DNA from: Cannabis sativa
Taxonomy: Eukaryota; Streptophyta; Magnoliopsida; Rosales; Cannabaceae
Reading direction: 5' to 3'
NCBI RefSeq assembly: GCF_029168945.1
Contig: NC_083603.1
Coordinates: 19,406,001-19,470,000, forward strand
Length of the DNA stretch: 64,000 nucleotides
A program made the position numbers and the translations under genes. The notes under the pieces are model-generated. The model was not told where the DNA came from and ran no database searches. It saw nothing but the letters and a program-made list of their open reading frames with translations. Shown piece by piece: positions 12,553-25,171 of this stretch (the first letter of the stretch is position 1; the number at the start of each line of letters is the position of its first letter).

Positions 12553-15430
12553 AAGGCTGGCCTTCCGACCATCACAATGTATGGAGACTTCACATCCACC
12601 ACTATGAATGTTGCCATGATGGTAGTTCGAGCAATACCGAATAAGAGTGGTAGTTCGATCTTACCACACGGAGCTATGCCTGCTCCATTGAAGCCATAAA
12701 TTAGTTGTTTGCATGGCTCTAGGTCTTTAAGTTACAAACCCATCCATATTAGGGTTTTCTTGAATAAGATGTTTTAAGATGCTTTGTCATCGATCATCAC
12801 CCTTTCCACCATCATGTTTTATATTTTTACCTAAACAACTAAGGGATCGCTGTGAGGGTAGCTGACATGATATGAGTCAAAATCTCTGAATGTGATTAGA
12901 TCACACTCGTAGCGTTGAGTCTCTGGAGGATGCTTTGCAACCTCCAAAACTTCTCCTCTTGGCTTATGTCGTAAAGACCTTTCATTTCTTTCTAAGGCCT
13001 TTCTCAAATTCCCAGCCAAGCTTGGCCTCCAATCACGATGTTAAGCCTTTCTACAACTAGCGTAGACTGGAGAGGTACATTGCCTCCAACTGTAGCTTCA
13101 GGTCATACATACAGTTGAAGAGTAGAATGCTTTTTTTTCTGATTAGGAATTTTATCTTGTCTCACAATTGATTACACTTATTTGTATCATGACTATAACC
13201 ATTGTGATAACGACATAACTTGTTCACGTCCCTCTTCCCCAACTCTTTAAAGGGAAGAGATTTGCGATGCATCGCCATTGACTGGTTCGTCGTATAGATC
13301 TCTTCTCTTGGAACTAAGAGAATAAAGTAGGTGGTGAAACAAGGCTCATACTCTCTCATGGACCTGACTCCAATTTTAGCTTTCTTTCCACCAAGGGAGT
13401 TACCTTGTTTCCCACCATTTTTAACTCTATTTCCTCCACTCAAAGCTCCTTTTTTCCCATTATCCTGTGCTCCAGTGTCAAGGGTTGGGGAGTCTAGGCT
13501 CCCTTCTTGTTATTTTTGAGCCCTTTCCTTTTGTGAAAAGTTTTTCAAGCTTTATAAAGTCATAGGCCCTATTAAAAAGCCATTCATAGTGTAAAATGAA
13601 TTGAGACGAAGGTCAAACCACAAGGGACTCATCTCTTTAAGTCTGGCTACAAGTTCCATAACACTTGTGTCTTCGCTAAGTATTTTTTTCTTAGCAGCTG
13701 TCTCAAAGAACTGATGAATGTAGTCCTTGAGGGGTTTATCTTCTTGTTTTTTCACATCGACCCAATCATTAAGTTCAATTTGGCTCTATCGTGATGGAGC
13801 TAATTAATTTCCAAAAGCATCCACTAGATCTTTCCAGGAATCTCTTGATCTAGGGGGAAGCTTAAGGTACCACCATTGAGCTAAACCTGTCAGTGTGGCA
13901 GGGAAAATTCTGTACCTGGCATTGTCTCTTACTCCTTGTAGATCGATCTACACTTTGAAGTAATGGATGTGAGACAACCAATCTTCTTTCCCAGTGTACT
14001 GATGCCAGAATGGATTGTTGAACTTAGGAGTCATTAGTAGTGCTTTGATTCAGTCTGAGAGCAGTGAGTGACTCTCTGTCTAGTTAAAACTCTAACAACT
14101 TTGGGGTCGTGATTCCTTTCACCAAGGTCGCTAGGTTGTCAAACTCTATCATGTTTAAATTGTGGGTAGTGTTTTGCGCCCCAACTGGAACTTTTATTAC
14201 TTGATTGGGTCACCCCTAGAAGCTCCCCCATCCACTAACTAGTTTTTGGTCAAAGTGTAACACAGGTCTTTTGGCTCCCAATTAGATCATGAACTCTAGC
14301 CAACATAGGTCTAGTTGTTGTATCCTGATCACAGAGTCGTGAAGGCAACACTACGATGTCTTCAAAATGAAATTTGGGTCGTCTTGGGATGATATACTGT
14401 GGGAGTGGTTATCCAGAGCATTGTAGTGACTCCTTCCCTCAAAGTAGTCTTTAGGTGGATCACAAGTATAGAGAGAAATTAACTAGTTGCTCTTGTTCAA
14501 CTCCTCCCCATCTAAGGGAAGTACTCATATTGTTGATCGTTGGGGCCACGATCACAGTAAAAACACAATTTACCCCTCTCATCTTGGAAATACTTCTAAG
14601 TATGAAGTGGCTTGTTAGTCTTTACTTGTTGGATCTCATAACCTCTTGTTTTGAAGTAGAGTCGTTAATTCTCTCCTTCGATGTGAGTGGCAGTTCCCTT
14701 TCCCTTCGTAGGGTCTCAAGGTCTATTGTCATTAGAGCAATATCGAGAACCTGGTGGAGGAGCTCTATTAGTTTTCTTGGAAGTTTATGGTCGTTCCACA
14801 TTAGGTAGATGGTTGGGGCACTCGAGTTTGAGTCTATTCGGGCTCTTGCTCAAAGTTCGCTTCCCTCCGTGGAGTCTCAGCACTTGTTGCTTACTTAGTA
14901 CTTGCACGACTACCATGTGTGGTAGTACCATTCCATGTGTTAAGGGTTTCCCCTTAAGTACTTATTTCCATGTAGCCAGTTGGCTGATGGGCAATCTCTC
15001 CAACCAACTCGAAAAGACCCCTGTTGGGGGTAGCCCCACGACCAGAGTGATAAGCCTACATAATTCGTTCTCATAGGTTAGCTCTTTAATGTTCCTGCTT
15101 AGTTCATTGACTTTCAATGCTTCGTCAGTTCTCCATAAACCAGTTTTGAAACTATTCATATTGTTTGTCGAGAGAATCTTGAAGTTGTTGTTGCAAGGTA
15201 GCCACAGGTTGGTTAAGCTGTTCAACCTAAGGATCCACATTCTTGGGCTCTCTAATCCACACGTGGTTCCCCAAGTGGAATCTGCTCATCAATTTTTGTG
15301 CCGAGAGTAGTTGGTGGCCTTTGGGCAAGTTGGAGCTAGTTCCAAGGCCTCCACTTGACATCTGAGAAGCAGGTGTAGTCCCATCCCCAGCTTGAGTGAC
15401 TGGCATGCCCCCAATCTAGTGGCTAGTTGT
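12553..15430 (-). pseudogene. gag and protease remnant of element D
   Basis: The minus-strand wording is Tat-type gag. At 13552..13800 is a retrotransposon-gag stretch (QEDKPLKDYIHQFFETA, LVARLKEM). At 13162..13443 is a linker ending in a zinc-finger-like CRYHNGYSHDTNKCNQL (Cys, His, His, Cys). At about 12560..12650 comes the protease-to-RT linker, with FIVVDVKSPYIVMVGRPALY. A further frame at 14962..15240 fits the gag N-terminal region only by position. Stops separate the pieces. The protease active site is not recognisable. Confidence 0.65.
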
Positions 15431-15517
15431 TGTGGCTCTTAATGAAAGCACCAAAATGTTGCAACCATCTTATAAGTGACATTCTTGAGCTGTGGCTCTT
15501 AATGAAAGCACCAAAAT
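15431..15517 (-). repeat. 27-bp direct repeat beside the element D leader
   Basis: TGTGGCTCTTAATGAAAGCA followed by CCAAAAT occurs at 15431..15457 and again at 15491..15517, exactly 60 bp apart. On the element strand the repeat reads ATTTTGGTGCTTTCATTAAG and so on, placed where a primer site and leader would follow the 5' LTR. It may be a local duplication of that junction. Confidence 0.6.
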
Positions 15518-15519
15518 AT

Positions 15520-17424
15520 TGACGTAGAAATCTGGACACAAATATATGGGCCATACCCACTCGCTAGACTGGCGACAATGTATTTATGAGTTAAGTATAA
15601 ATAGAGAGACACAACAATATATAGTAGTTCACTCCCTGTATTGCGAGAATAATGGATCTATTTCTACTTTGATTTTTATTTCTCAGGAGATGGATTACAG
15701 AAAAAAAAAAATAGCTATGTTTGGATGCTTTAATTTCTACAGAGAGAAACTAGAGAGAGATGCTCTGACCTTATGGCTACTTTTTTGAACTTTTCAAATG
15801 AGCTTATGGAGCTCTCCTTTTATAGGGAAGGAAGTCCTATTAAAATGACAACAAAATAATCCAAAACATATGGAAAAATACATTTAGGCTATCTTTTACC
15901 GTATATGATGATTTAATGGTGAAATGGACTTCAGAGGTCGGTCGTCAATTTTTGGAGCTTAAGTCGCGTCCGCAGGACCAACCTTGGGGAAAACTGTAGC
16001 TTAAATTTGTAACTCTCTTGAAGGTGAAACTTTGAGTCAATAACTTTAGAAATGTGATTAAAGTGTGAGAAACGACTTGATATATCATTGAAATAACTTC
16101 AAAATGCAAGTTGAATTGCGTCAATTGGACAATTATTCAGTGAGTTATGGCCATTTTCCTGAAGGTTGTTCTCGACCCAACACCTAGGTTGACATTTGGG
16201 CGCCCAGGTTGACATCTGAGCGCCCATGTTAACATCCAGTGCCTAGGTTGACATGTATTGTCAACCTGGATGCTGGGAGAGTAGGAAAATGTGTCAATGA
16301 TGTAGTTTTTGATGCCTAAGTGATATTTGGACATCACTTAGACTGTTTCTGTGTTCTAGTAAAGTTGGTCACTAATTCTCGGAGATGTTGTTATTTTGGG
16401 GAAACGTGAGACTCGAAACTTTTGATTTCTGAGTAAATCACTTAGCCAGAAAAGTAAAAATCTTAATTTGTGAATTTGAATCTTCTAACTTCATGGCTCT
16501 CATTCATTATGAAAAACTCGTTGAACAGTCGAGACAAAATACGAATCGGATAAGCAAAACCTAGTGCACTAGGCCATTTGTTAACTTGAGTGTTGGGTGC
16601 TTATTTTGGAGCGTCCGAGATGTCATTTTGACACTTCCAAGGTTCTTGAACTTGAGGACGAGGTGTCCTACCTAATATTTTACCATTTTAGAGAGAATTC
16701 TCGGAGCAAAATTTACATTTGAGTGATAGATACCAGCGCACTAGCTTGATTGTTAACATAGGCATTGGGCTCAGTTTTGAAGCCCTTGCAATTATTTTGT
16801 TTCTCTCAAGTTTTTCTTATATCTTTGTTATTTCTGATGATGACAATATGTCAACTTGGGCACTGGGTCCATTTTAAGGCCTCCTGGAAGTTTCAATTTC
16901 TCCCTGAAAATAGTTGAATCTTAATCTTTGATGAAAACAAAGAATATGCCCAAAATAATTTTGAGAAAAACTCCTCAAAATCGTCCAAGGTTGACAAAAT
17001 GTCATCCTAGGCCCTAGGCCAGCTCCAGGTGTTAACTTGGGCTTTGGTCTCTTGTTTTGGCCCTCAAGTTGGTCTATTTCTTCCCAAAAAGTACTTGTTT
17101 CCCCGTTTTTTTATGAAAAAGAAGAAGACTCATGAGTCAGGTTTTTTTCCTAATTCTTGCAAGTGGTCCAGATTGGAAAATTTTCAACCTGGGCAGTGGG
17201 CACTCGAGCACTGGGTGCTTCGGCTGTAAAAAAATGAAAGTTTTACGAATCTAATTCTAATGTCTCAAATATGTCTTTTCTATGTCTAGCTCATGTCCCA
17301 ATGCAAAGTTTAACCCATTTTCACTAAGTTAGTCCCAGAAAGGGTGTGCTGTAGGGTCTTGAATGCGAAATACTTTAAAGGTAGACCGTTTCTGAATTTC
17401 TCTTTTAACAACTTCGACTCCTAG
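15520..17424 (-). repeat. Probable 5' LTR and upstream part of element D
   Basis: No coding signal is visible. The left edge (TGACGTAG at 15520) sits next to the leader repeat, as an LTR end would. A TATA-like CTATAAAAGG on the minus strand lies near 15815..15825. The stretch 16160..17230 carries a loose repeat around GTTAACTTGGGC (16580, 16752, 16850, 17031, 17183) and a denser AGGTTGACAT cluster at 16186..16260. The right edge against the LINE fragment is not defined, and the partner LTR is outside the window. Confidence 0.4.
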
Positions 17425-18142
17425 TTTTGGAAGAAGGTAGTAAAATCAAAGGACCTAATCAAAAAGGGTTCCTGCAAGCTCATTTTTGATGGGAATGATA
17501 CCGACATTTGGGACGATCCATGGGTGATTCATGGCCAGAATTTCTATCCCAATCCAAATGACGGTCGTCTGGAGGGTTAGAAAAGATTTGCGGACCTTCT
17601 TACTGAGGATGGGAATTGGGATGCTGAAAAGCTCAATTTCTTGTTTGACCAAGTGACAACCAATAATATTCTTAAAGGGGGTAGGCGGGGGCCAAGGCAA
17701 GGAAAAATGGATTTGGACAAAAGATTCAACTGGTCGGTTTTCTACGAAATCTACCTATCTTGCTCAGGGCTTGTCTCGTGCCCTGCCTACCATAGTGGCG
17801 CCCACCCTTTGGAACAAACTTTGGAATTCTAGGGTCTTGGAGTGCCATAACGTTTTGTGGTGGAGTATCCTCTCTAATGCTCTACCCATCAGGAATGCTC
17901 TAGCTAGAAGAATGCACATTGATGAGGTGTCTTTCCCTCTTTACGGAGATGAAGATGAAACTATAAAACATCTATTCCTTTATTGTAATTTTTCTGCTCA
18001 CTTTTGGAGGTCATCCCCTTGGGGTGTGATGCCAGTGCTGGAGTTGGGGGGCCAAATGTGGGATTGGATCTTCCTGTATGCTTCAATAGTAATGGATACG
18101 ATTTTGAAAACCCAGAATGATAAGATATATACCACTAATTAA
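17425..18142 (+). pseudogene. LINE (L1-type) ORF2 C-terminal fragment
   Basis: The fragment starts with FWKKVVKSKDLIKKG and IWDDPWV, then after a frameshift near 17600..17700 continues with WIWTKDSTGRFSTKS and the zinc-binding region of non-LTR reverse transcriptases (17771..18142). That region reads LWNSRVLECHNVLWWSILS, then the HLFLYCNFSAHFWR block with its His/Cys residues. An in-frame stop lies near 17577. The piece is truncated on both sides: element D sequence precedes it and copia C leader follows. It is on the plus strand, opposite to the LINE at 57931..59770. Confidence 0.8.
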
Positions 18143-19907
18143 AATTGTAACATTAAAAAGTGTATTGACGATATTTCTTCATGTTATGCAGATTACAACC
18201 TCTATTTGCTTTCTTCGCCAACGATTTTTTCCTTCATCTGTGTATAAACCTAGTAACATGATAGGATCCATCTAAATCAGTGTGTGCCTGTGCCTATATG
18301 TTTGCTTTGGGCTTAGATGCATATAGGGAGCCCATTTAATTATTATAATTAAAATAGACTAGGTTGCTAAAATAAAATTATTACTTTTTGATAGATTTTA
18401 TTTAGGTCCAATTAGTATTGGACTTATTCAATGAATAACATTTGTTTAATTAAGGTTAAATTTCGCTCCTTTGGACCTTGTGTGAGAGTAAGGGGGCCAT
18501 TAGTAGTGGGTACGACATACTGAACCCAGCCCTCCCTCACATGAACAACCCCAATTTTGAAGGCCCATTTGCCTTATTTGAATAATTTAGTAGGTTAATT
18601 ACATTAGTTTAACCTAATAAAATTAATTAGCAACATAAATAATTTCGAAATACATGAAAAAAAAACAATTCATCAAATTATTTTGAAATTAATTTAAGAA
18701 AAACACACTTAGTTTAATGAAACTTATTCAATATAAACTAGATGTATTTTTCTGTATTTAATTAAATAAAAAGTTATAACTAATTAGAATTTTTCGAAAT
18801 ACTTAATTATTTGAATTTTCAAAGAATATATATTTAAGTTGAAAATCAATTATTTAAACTCATTTTGGATCAACTTAAATTTGAATATTTTGAAATTAAT
18901 GATTAAGTGGAATTTTCTAAGAAATTAGATATTCAGATATTCTTTAAAAATATTTTTAAGTTGAAAATTAGTTAATTTTAGATCAACTTAAATAGGGATT
19001 ATTTTTTCTAATTAAGGTGATTAGTTTAAGATACTTAATTTGTTATTTAATTAAAATTTGAAAAATTATTTAAATTGAAAATTTTATTTTAGAACAGCTT
19101 AAATTAGATATTTTTTAGGAATTTATTTTATTATACTTTAATATAATTTGAAACTTTATATTTATTTATAACTAGATTTTTGAAATTATTGTTGGGAATT
19201 TAAATTAAAGTTGAAAATTAATTTTAATTAATTTTGGACCAACTTAAATTAAGTAATTTTCATTATTAAAATATATAGATTAAAATAAATGATTAGTTAA
19301 AAATACATCATTTTTAATCAAAGAGATATTTGATCACCATTGTTGGTCTTACAATGGTTTCTTATTTTCAATATAACCTCGAGACGCTAGACCTCGACCC
19401 CCTTATGGATGGTTATTCGTTGAAAGCACTTAACACTGTAAGATCTCGTATGATAAGTATTTTCGTTTCTATTAGACTCTCCCCTACGACGACTACTTAG
19501 AAATAAACTTACAAAGTATGAAACAATGGTGGAAGCCCATAAAATGAGAATAAACTTCACTCTCGCCTACCGGGACAACGTTGGATTCTTATTTTGATCG
19601 AATAAAAAGCTGCAAAAATGGTGTCCATATTAGATGAGCTGACTATTCTATTCAACTAAAGTTATCTTTGACTCTCGCCTACCGGGACACTGTATTTCAT
19701 TATGTTGGAAACCTTGGAAAATAATTAATATGTTTTATTTTGGTATTTTTGCAAACATATTTGTGTTACTTGTTATTTTCTGAACTTGTGTATGAATTTA
19801 ATTGAACCAATAATTTATTTCTGTTTAATGATATTTGTAGTGTCAAAATATAAAACCCACAACCCAATCCTCATCTAGATTATGCCTTTAGGAATTAACT
19901 CCAAAGT
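18143..19907 (+). other. Non-coding leader of copia C
   Basis: AT-rich and without a reading frame. It matches the reverse complement of the N1 leader in patches (18230..18300 with 9430..9490; 18470..18580 with 9180..9300; 19559..19700 with 7140..7300). The motif pair ACTCTCGCCTACCGGGAC is at 19559..19576 and 19671..19688. The left border against the LINE fragment lies somewhere in 18110..18200. Confidence 0.65.
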
Positions 19908-20490
19908 GTGAAGATGACTCCTGGTCAGAGTATCACTTCACACTTGCTCATGGTGAACATGACATTCCGAAAAGTAGCTTTGCTGGGAATTATTTTATCT
20001 GGAGACCAAAGAGTTCAATTTGTTCTCAACAGCTTATCACCTGAGTTTAACCAATTTGTAATTAACAATTGGAACTCATCTGACATAGACAAGCTAGACG
20101 CTGAATTGCGTGCTTATGAACGGACATTGTCACTTGCATGGAAGTCCTTCTCCACTAATGTAGATAAGGGCAAAAAGAAAGTTGAAGATATTGAGAATGA
20201 TTCCTCTGACAATCCTACTACTTCAAGCTTAGTTGAGAAAAATAGAGAAAGTGATTCCACTTCCTCAGATTATCTTTCACAACAAATTGAACCAGCAATA
20301 AGAACAATCCAAGAACAGTTAAGCAGAGATTTTATTCAATGTTCTCATTGTGAACAGAAGGGACATTTTAAATCAAATTGTCCTAGACTTCTCAACACTA
20401 AGAACAATGATAATGTTTTAGTTTTTGAATCATGTATTTTAGAGAATGACAAATCTATCTGGATTGTTGATTCTGGATCTACTAACCATG
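19908..20490 (+). pseudogene. Copia C gag (N-terminally truncated) and protease start
   Basis: About 195 codons. Residues 1..90 resemble the C-terminal half of a copia gag (UBN2-like), with VLNSLSPEFNQF and ELRAYE. Near residues 145..158 is a CCHC zinc knuckle, CSHCEQKGHFKSNC, which packages element RNA. The last residues enter the aspartic protease, WIVDSGSTNHV, with the DSG active site, and gypsy A then interrupts the frame. The start codon at 19908 is only the first in frame. Roughly the first 100 residues of a usual gag are missing, so the leader seems joined to mid-gag by an old deletion. Confidence 0.8.
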
Positions 20491-22458
20491 TGTAACACCC
20501 TAACTATTTTAGGCATGTTGACGTGATTTTTAACTTACTGTGCAGCTCGTTGCTAATCAATGAGGTTATTGAAAATCGTGATTAATTAAAATTTTGCTTA
20601 ATTAATTAAAAACATAAAATAGCATAGATATATAATTCCAGGATCCCATTTACAAAAGCATTTACAAATGTTTCAATGTACATACATAAAAGTTTGTCGC
20701 CTAGTGACTATACAAAATAAGCCTTGATGTCCCAAAGACCGTACACTCCAGGCCTAACTGCCCTAACATGTACAATCCCCATCTGCTCGCTCTCACGGTT
20801 GCTCAGCCTTAGCCTTGCCCTTACCTACACATGGATATAGAACTCTGAGTCAACAGACTTAGTAAGAAAAGCATAACATTAAACATAATAATATCCCGGG
20901 TTATAATCAGGTGCCCATACACCCAACCATAACCCTATCCCTGTGTCCCACACAGTACTAAGACTAGAATGTTCATACGACAATACTATCGACCATAATG
21001 TCAACCTATACTAAATATGCCAGTCTTACTCTAGCCATATTGATGTGACAGCATCGATCAGTATTTCAGCCAACATACATTTATCAGTAATCAGTACAAC
21101 TCTACCTATACTATTACTGCTATCAATGTACTCTAACAGGCATAAACAACGTGTATGCTAAACATGTAAATTCATATGCATGACATTATAATAATCTTAC
21201 CTTGTTTCAAAATTCAGGTGTGCCGGCCAACCTGAGTGGAACAACAGCTCGGCAAATTACAGGCCCATACAATCACATCGATGAAAACATAGATAAGTGA
21301 CACGCTAAATCACAACTGGGGACTTAGGTTTTAAACCAAAAACCTACCTAATTTAAGTTAATATGGAAATACCCTAAACTCATAGGGAATTAACCAACTA
21401 AAGCTTTGAAACTAACACGAATCGAAAACACGAAAAGTGCAGGAAACCAATTTTAAATCCATTTAACTGGTTTTACAGGGCTTGCAAAACCGGTTAAATG
21501 GTTTTACACCAGGTAACCTAAATTTTTTGAAAACCTAACCAATTTGACTCCAAACCTTACCAAACCTTCCAAACTTGCATATTATACCCCAATAAACATA
21601 TTTCAACCAACAAAACAAATAAACAAGCTCAGAATTAAGATTCACCATTAAACAACCAAGCTTGAGTTCTAAAACTCAAAGCTTGCTCAAACAACACTAC
21701 AGCCCTTAAATCCACCTTAATTCAACATATTTAACCATAATCTAATTTCAGAAACACAAAACATACACCAACACAAACTACAGTAACAAAAACCACAAAA
21801 CATGCATAAATTCATTTTCTTAAAGTTCAAGAAACTAAAGAAGATGAAGCCAAGAACGTACCTAGAGCTTGAGATCACCTAACTCTTCCTAAAAATTGCT
21901 TGAATTGCTGAAGAAGAACCCAAACCCTAGCTGTTCTAGGGGGTTCAAAAGAGCTTGGAAGAGAGAGAGAAATGTGTTTTTGTCTAATTTCTATTTTTTG
22001 TAAAATAAATGAAATAAAATTGATTTAATCAATTAACATTAGCTTAATACAACATAAAATCATATTAACAAATCAACTCAAATCCCACTAAAGGACAAAG
22101 TAAATATAAGACAAAAAGACCATTTTGCCCTTACCCACACTAAAAGTCATAAACATCACTTAGGGGTATTTTGGTCACTTCTAGAATTCCGACTATTTCT
22201 GACATTCCTAATGTCTAACTATATCACCCTGCTATACTAAGAAAAATACTAAGATGTGATTCTAATAGCCAAACACCGCGATGTAATGTTGTCGAGCACA
22301 AAACATGTAAAATTATGAAATTCCATATATGACATATAAAATGCATTCTGAATTAAAATAAATCTCCATAAATAAATAATTCCAAACTAAAATGAAAGTT
22401 TCATAATTAAACCCTAATTATCTACTAATTTCCAAATTAAAGTTAAGAGGTCCTTACA
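20491..22458 (-). repeat. 3' LTR of gypsy A
   Basis: It runs TGTAACACCC to CCTTACA on the plus strand, 1968 bp. It shares its ends and many patches with the gypsy B LTRs but is clearly diverged, so it is a related subfamily. Confidence 0.88.
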
Positions 22459-22474
22459 ATTATCCCCTCTTAAA
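22459..22474 (-). other. Polypurine tract of gypsy A
   Basis: The element strand reads TTTTAAGAGGGGATA beside the 3' LTR. Gypsy B has AAGGGGGGAATA at the same place. Confidence 0.7.
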
Positions 22475-22540
22475 AGGATTCCATCCTCGAAATCTAACCT
22501 GAATAACTTTGGATATTGAGCTCTCATGTTGGATTCTAAC

Positions 22541-24434
22541 TATTGGAAATTATTTTACCAGGATCTTAGATCTACTCACAAGTATGTTGATTAACACCAT
22601 AAATATGAACTTTCTAAAACGATGAAATAAACACATATAAAGTTTAGTAAACCTTACATTGGGTGCAGCGGAATAATATGACTCCTTCCGTTCAGATATC
22701 TAGACCTTGATTCCTTTCTGTAGCAGAGCATTATCAATATCTGAACCTGGATCTCTTTCTCTGAATCTTTGATGCTGAAACTCCTTCTTGCTGAAAGTCT
22801 TTCTTCACGATCTTCCTCACTATGATTGAGGTATCACTTGCTGTGTGTGGGCACTACTCTCACACTAAGAATTTCGAAATTGAAGAGAGAAGGAAGAGAG
22901 AAAAGTGGCGGCTAAGGATAGGGAGAGAGAGATGCTCAATTTTTTCTGAATCAGAAGTGTAGAAATTTTAGTGTAAATTTCCTGAAGCCTTCACTATCTA
23001 TTTATAGCATTCCACTAGGGTTAGGTTTGAATTATTTGGCATTAAAATAATGAAAATATCAGTTTAAATTCCCTACAAAAGTGGCCGGCCATGCATAGTG
23101 GATTTGGGCCTCACTTTTTGCAATTTCGCAGTTTTATCTTTTCTGCAACTGATTTTCTCAAAAACGCCAATTTTCTAATTCAACCATTTAAATGTCAATT
23201 CTAACTATTTAATAACTATAAATAATTATTAAATAATATTGTCATTTATCATATTTATTAATTGAACCATACAAAGTATCATAATTAATAAAGATGCCCC
23301 TAAAACTCTTTCTTTACAATTTCGCCCTTACTTAGTGAAAAATTCACAAATAGACATAGTGTAATTTGAGAATTATAATTGATTAATCAAAACCAATCAT
23401 ATGAGTCTTACAAGAAATATTATCTCAACTAGTGCGGGGACCATGGGTCTATATAACCGAGCTTCCAATAAGCAGATTAAGAATTTATTACTAAAATTCA
23501 CTAACTTATTAATTCTTCGTTGAATCCACACATAGAACTTAGAATTGCACTCTCAGTATATAGAATGCTCTATATGTTCCACCATATAGACACATCATTA
23601 GTTATCCATTGTTATAATCGTAATTTGATCAATGATCCTCTATATAAATGATCTACACTGTAAAGGGATTAGATTACCGTTACACCCTACAATGTATTTA
23701 ATCCTTAAAACACTTAACCCCGTATAAATGATATTTCAGCTTATGTGAAATGAGATCTCCACCATTAATTTTCGTTTGGTCAAGCTCAAAGGAGATCATC
23801 CTTTACTTACTATTCCCCAGATAGAAGCTATAGATTCCATGTTTATGTTAGCGCTCCCACTCAATTGCACTACCGTGTTCCCAAAATGTACGTATCACCC
23901 TGACCTAAAAGTAGGCTTAACTAACAAATCAAAGAACACGAATAGCCTCTCGAGATCGAGCCTAATCATAACAGGATTAAGATCATTTGATCTAGGATCA
24001 ACTAGGCGATAATGACTTGAGTAGATATTACGGTAAGTTTAATAAATCTAAGTCAAAGTTCAATATCGGTCCCTTCCGATGCATACTCCATGCACCCAAC
24101 CTGAGCTTTACTTTAACCAATGCTCTGGAAAGAACATAGCACTTCTCCAAATGTAAGTAAACTCTGTTGTAGATTATCATATCAGTAAAACCCTATGTCT
24201 GATAAATCTAGGAAACTTTATTCACATAGTCATGTTTACTTTCCAATGTGTTGACGGCACAATAAACAGGATCAAGTATGTGAAAAGGGTTTCAGATGAA
24301 TTCATACATTATATACATATAATCATGAAATAAATCATGTGAACCATGCAACATTAAATGTTATTTCTGATCTATATTAATAAGTCAATCTGATTATATT
24401 GAAATGAGTTTTATTTAGGGCATAAAACCCAACA
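22541..24434 (-). repeat. 3' LTR of copia N2
   Basis: 1894 bp, homologous over its whole length to the N1 LTRs. The plus-strand start is TATTGG rather than TGTTGG, the end is CCCAACA. Confidence 0.92.
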
Positions 24435-24671
24435 AACTCCCACTTGCACTAATATAAAACAAAATGTGCATTTCAAATAATCTCAACACCTTGATATACA
24501 AATCAAGTGTAGTAGTAGTAAACTCCTCGTAATAGGATCTGAAAGGTTGAATTAACCACAACCTTTTCTCCACCATTACTCTTCCTTAATCACAAAATCA
24601 TTGATAATGTGAAATTCCTCTCTATATGTCTACTCTATTGGGATATTGGATTCTATATCTTTGGCGACTAC
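24435..24671 (-). other. N2 interior, 3' end with purine tract
   Basis: Matches N1 4335..4570. The purine tract is 24435..24446. The segment stops where gypsy B inserted, with target duplication ACTAC at 24667..24671 and 34131..34135. Confidence 0.85.
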
Positions 24672-25082
24672 TGTAACACCCTAACTATCTTAGGCGTATT
24701 ACGTGATTTTTAAACGTACTGTGCAGCTCGTTGCTAATCAACGAGGTTTATGGAAAAACGTGATTAATTAAAATTTTGCTTTTTTAATTAAACTTATAAA
24801 CCATATTATAAAAGTCTCGGGATCCCGATTTATAAAATCATTTACAAACGTTTTAACTGTTTAACTTTTACATCAAAATAAAGTCGTCTAACGACAGTTA
24901 CAAAAATCTCAGCCTTGCTGTCCCGAGGATCGTACGCTCCAGGCCTAACCGCCCCGACATGTACAATCTCATAAGCTCGCTCACGGTCCATCAGCTATAG
25001 CCTTGCCTTTACCTACACATGAACATAAACTGTGAGTCGACAGACTCAATAAGAAAAGCATAAAAATATCATACATAACTAA

Positions 25083-25171
25083 CTGCCGTGTCCAACACGA
25101 TACTGAGTCCCGCTACTGCCATGTCCAACATGGTACTGAGCTACTACTGCCATGTCCAACATGGTACTGAG
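25083..25171. repeat. Three-copy tandem repeat in the gypsy B LTR
   Basis: The unit CTGCCATGTCCAACATGG plus TACTGAG occurs at 25083..25107 (variant with GTGTCCAACACGA), 25116..25140 and 25147..25171, spaced 31..33 bp. Two units contain the palindromic arms CCATGT and ACATGG. The same array is in the other LTR (about 32302..32388) and the solo LTR (about 36663..36750). Confidence 0.85.

Larger units (their letters stand above)
1..17424 (-). mobile_element. Element D: decayed Ty3/gypsy (Tat-type) retrotransposon
   Basis: Reading the minus strand from right to left gives an LTR-like stretch (15520..17424), gag (12831..15430), protease remnant (12553..12830), then RT, RNase H and a second RNase H (1..2441). 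The integrase would lie beyond the left window edge. Bases 2442..12547 are a later insertion (copia N1), and the host sequence rejoins cleanly across the duplicated CATAT. The second RNase H downstream of the first is typical of the Tat branch of plant Ty3/gypsy elements. Stops and frameshifts occur throughout, so it cannot be autonomous. The LTR edges are inferred, not proven. Confidence 0.75.

Noticed and set aside
14455..15310. Plus-strand frames of 117, 129 and 73 codons
   Set aside because: They lie opposite the element D gag region and show no family resemblance.
16186..16260. Short regular repeats that look at first like a CRISPR array
   Set aside because: Units are imperfect, without constant spacers, and the context is a plant retrotransposon.
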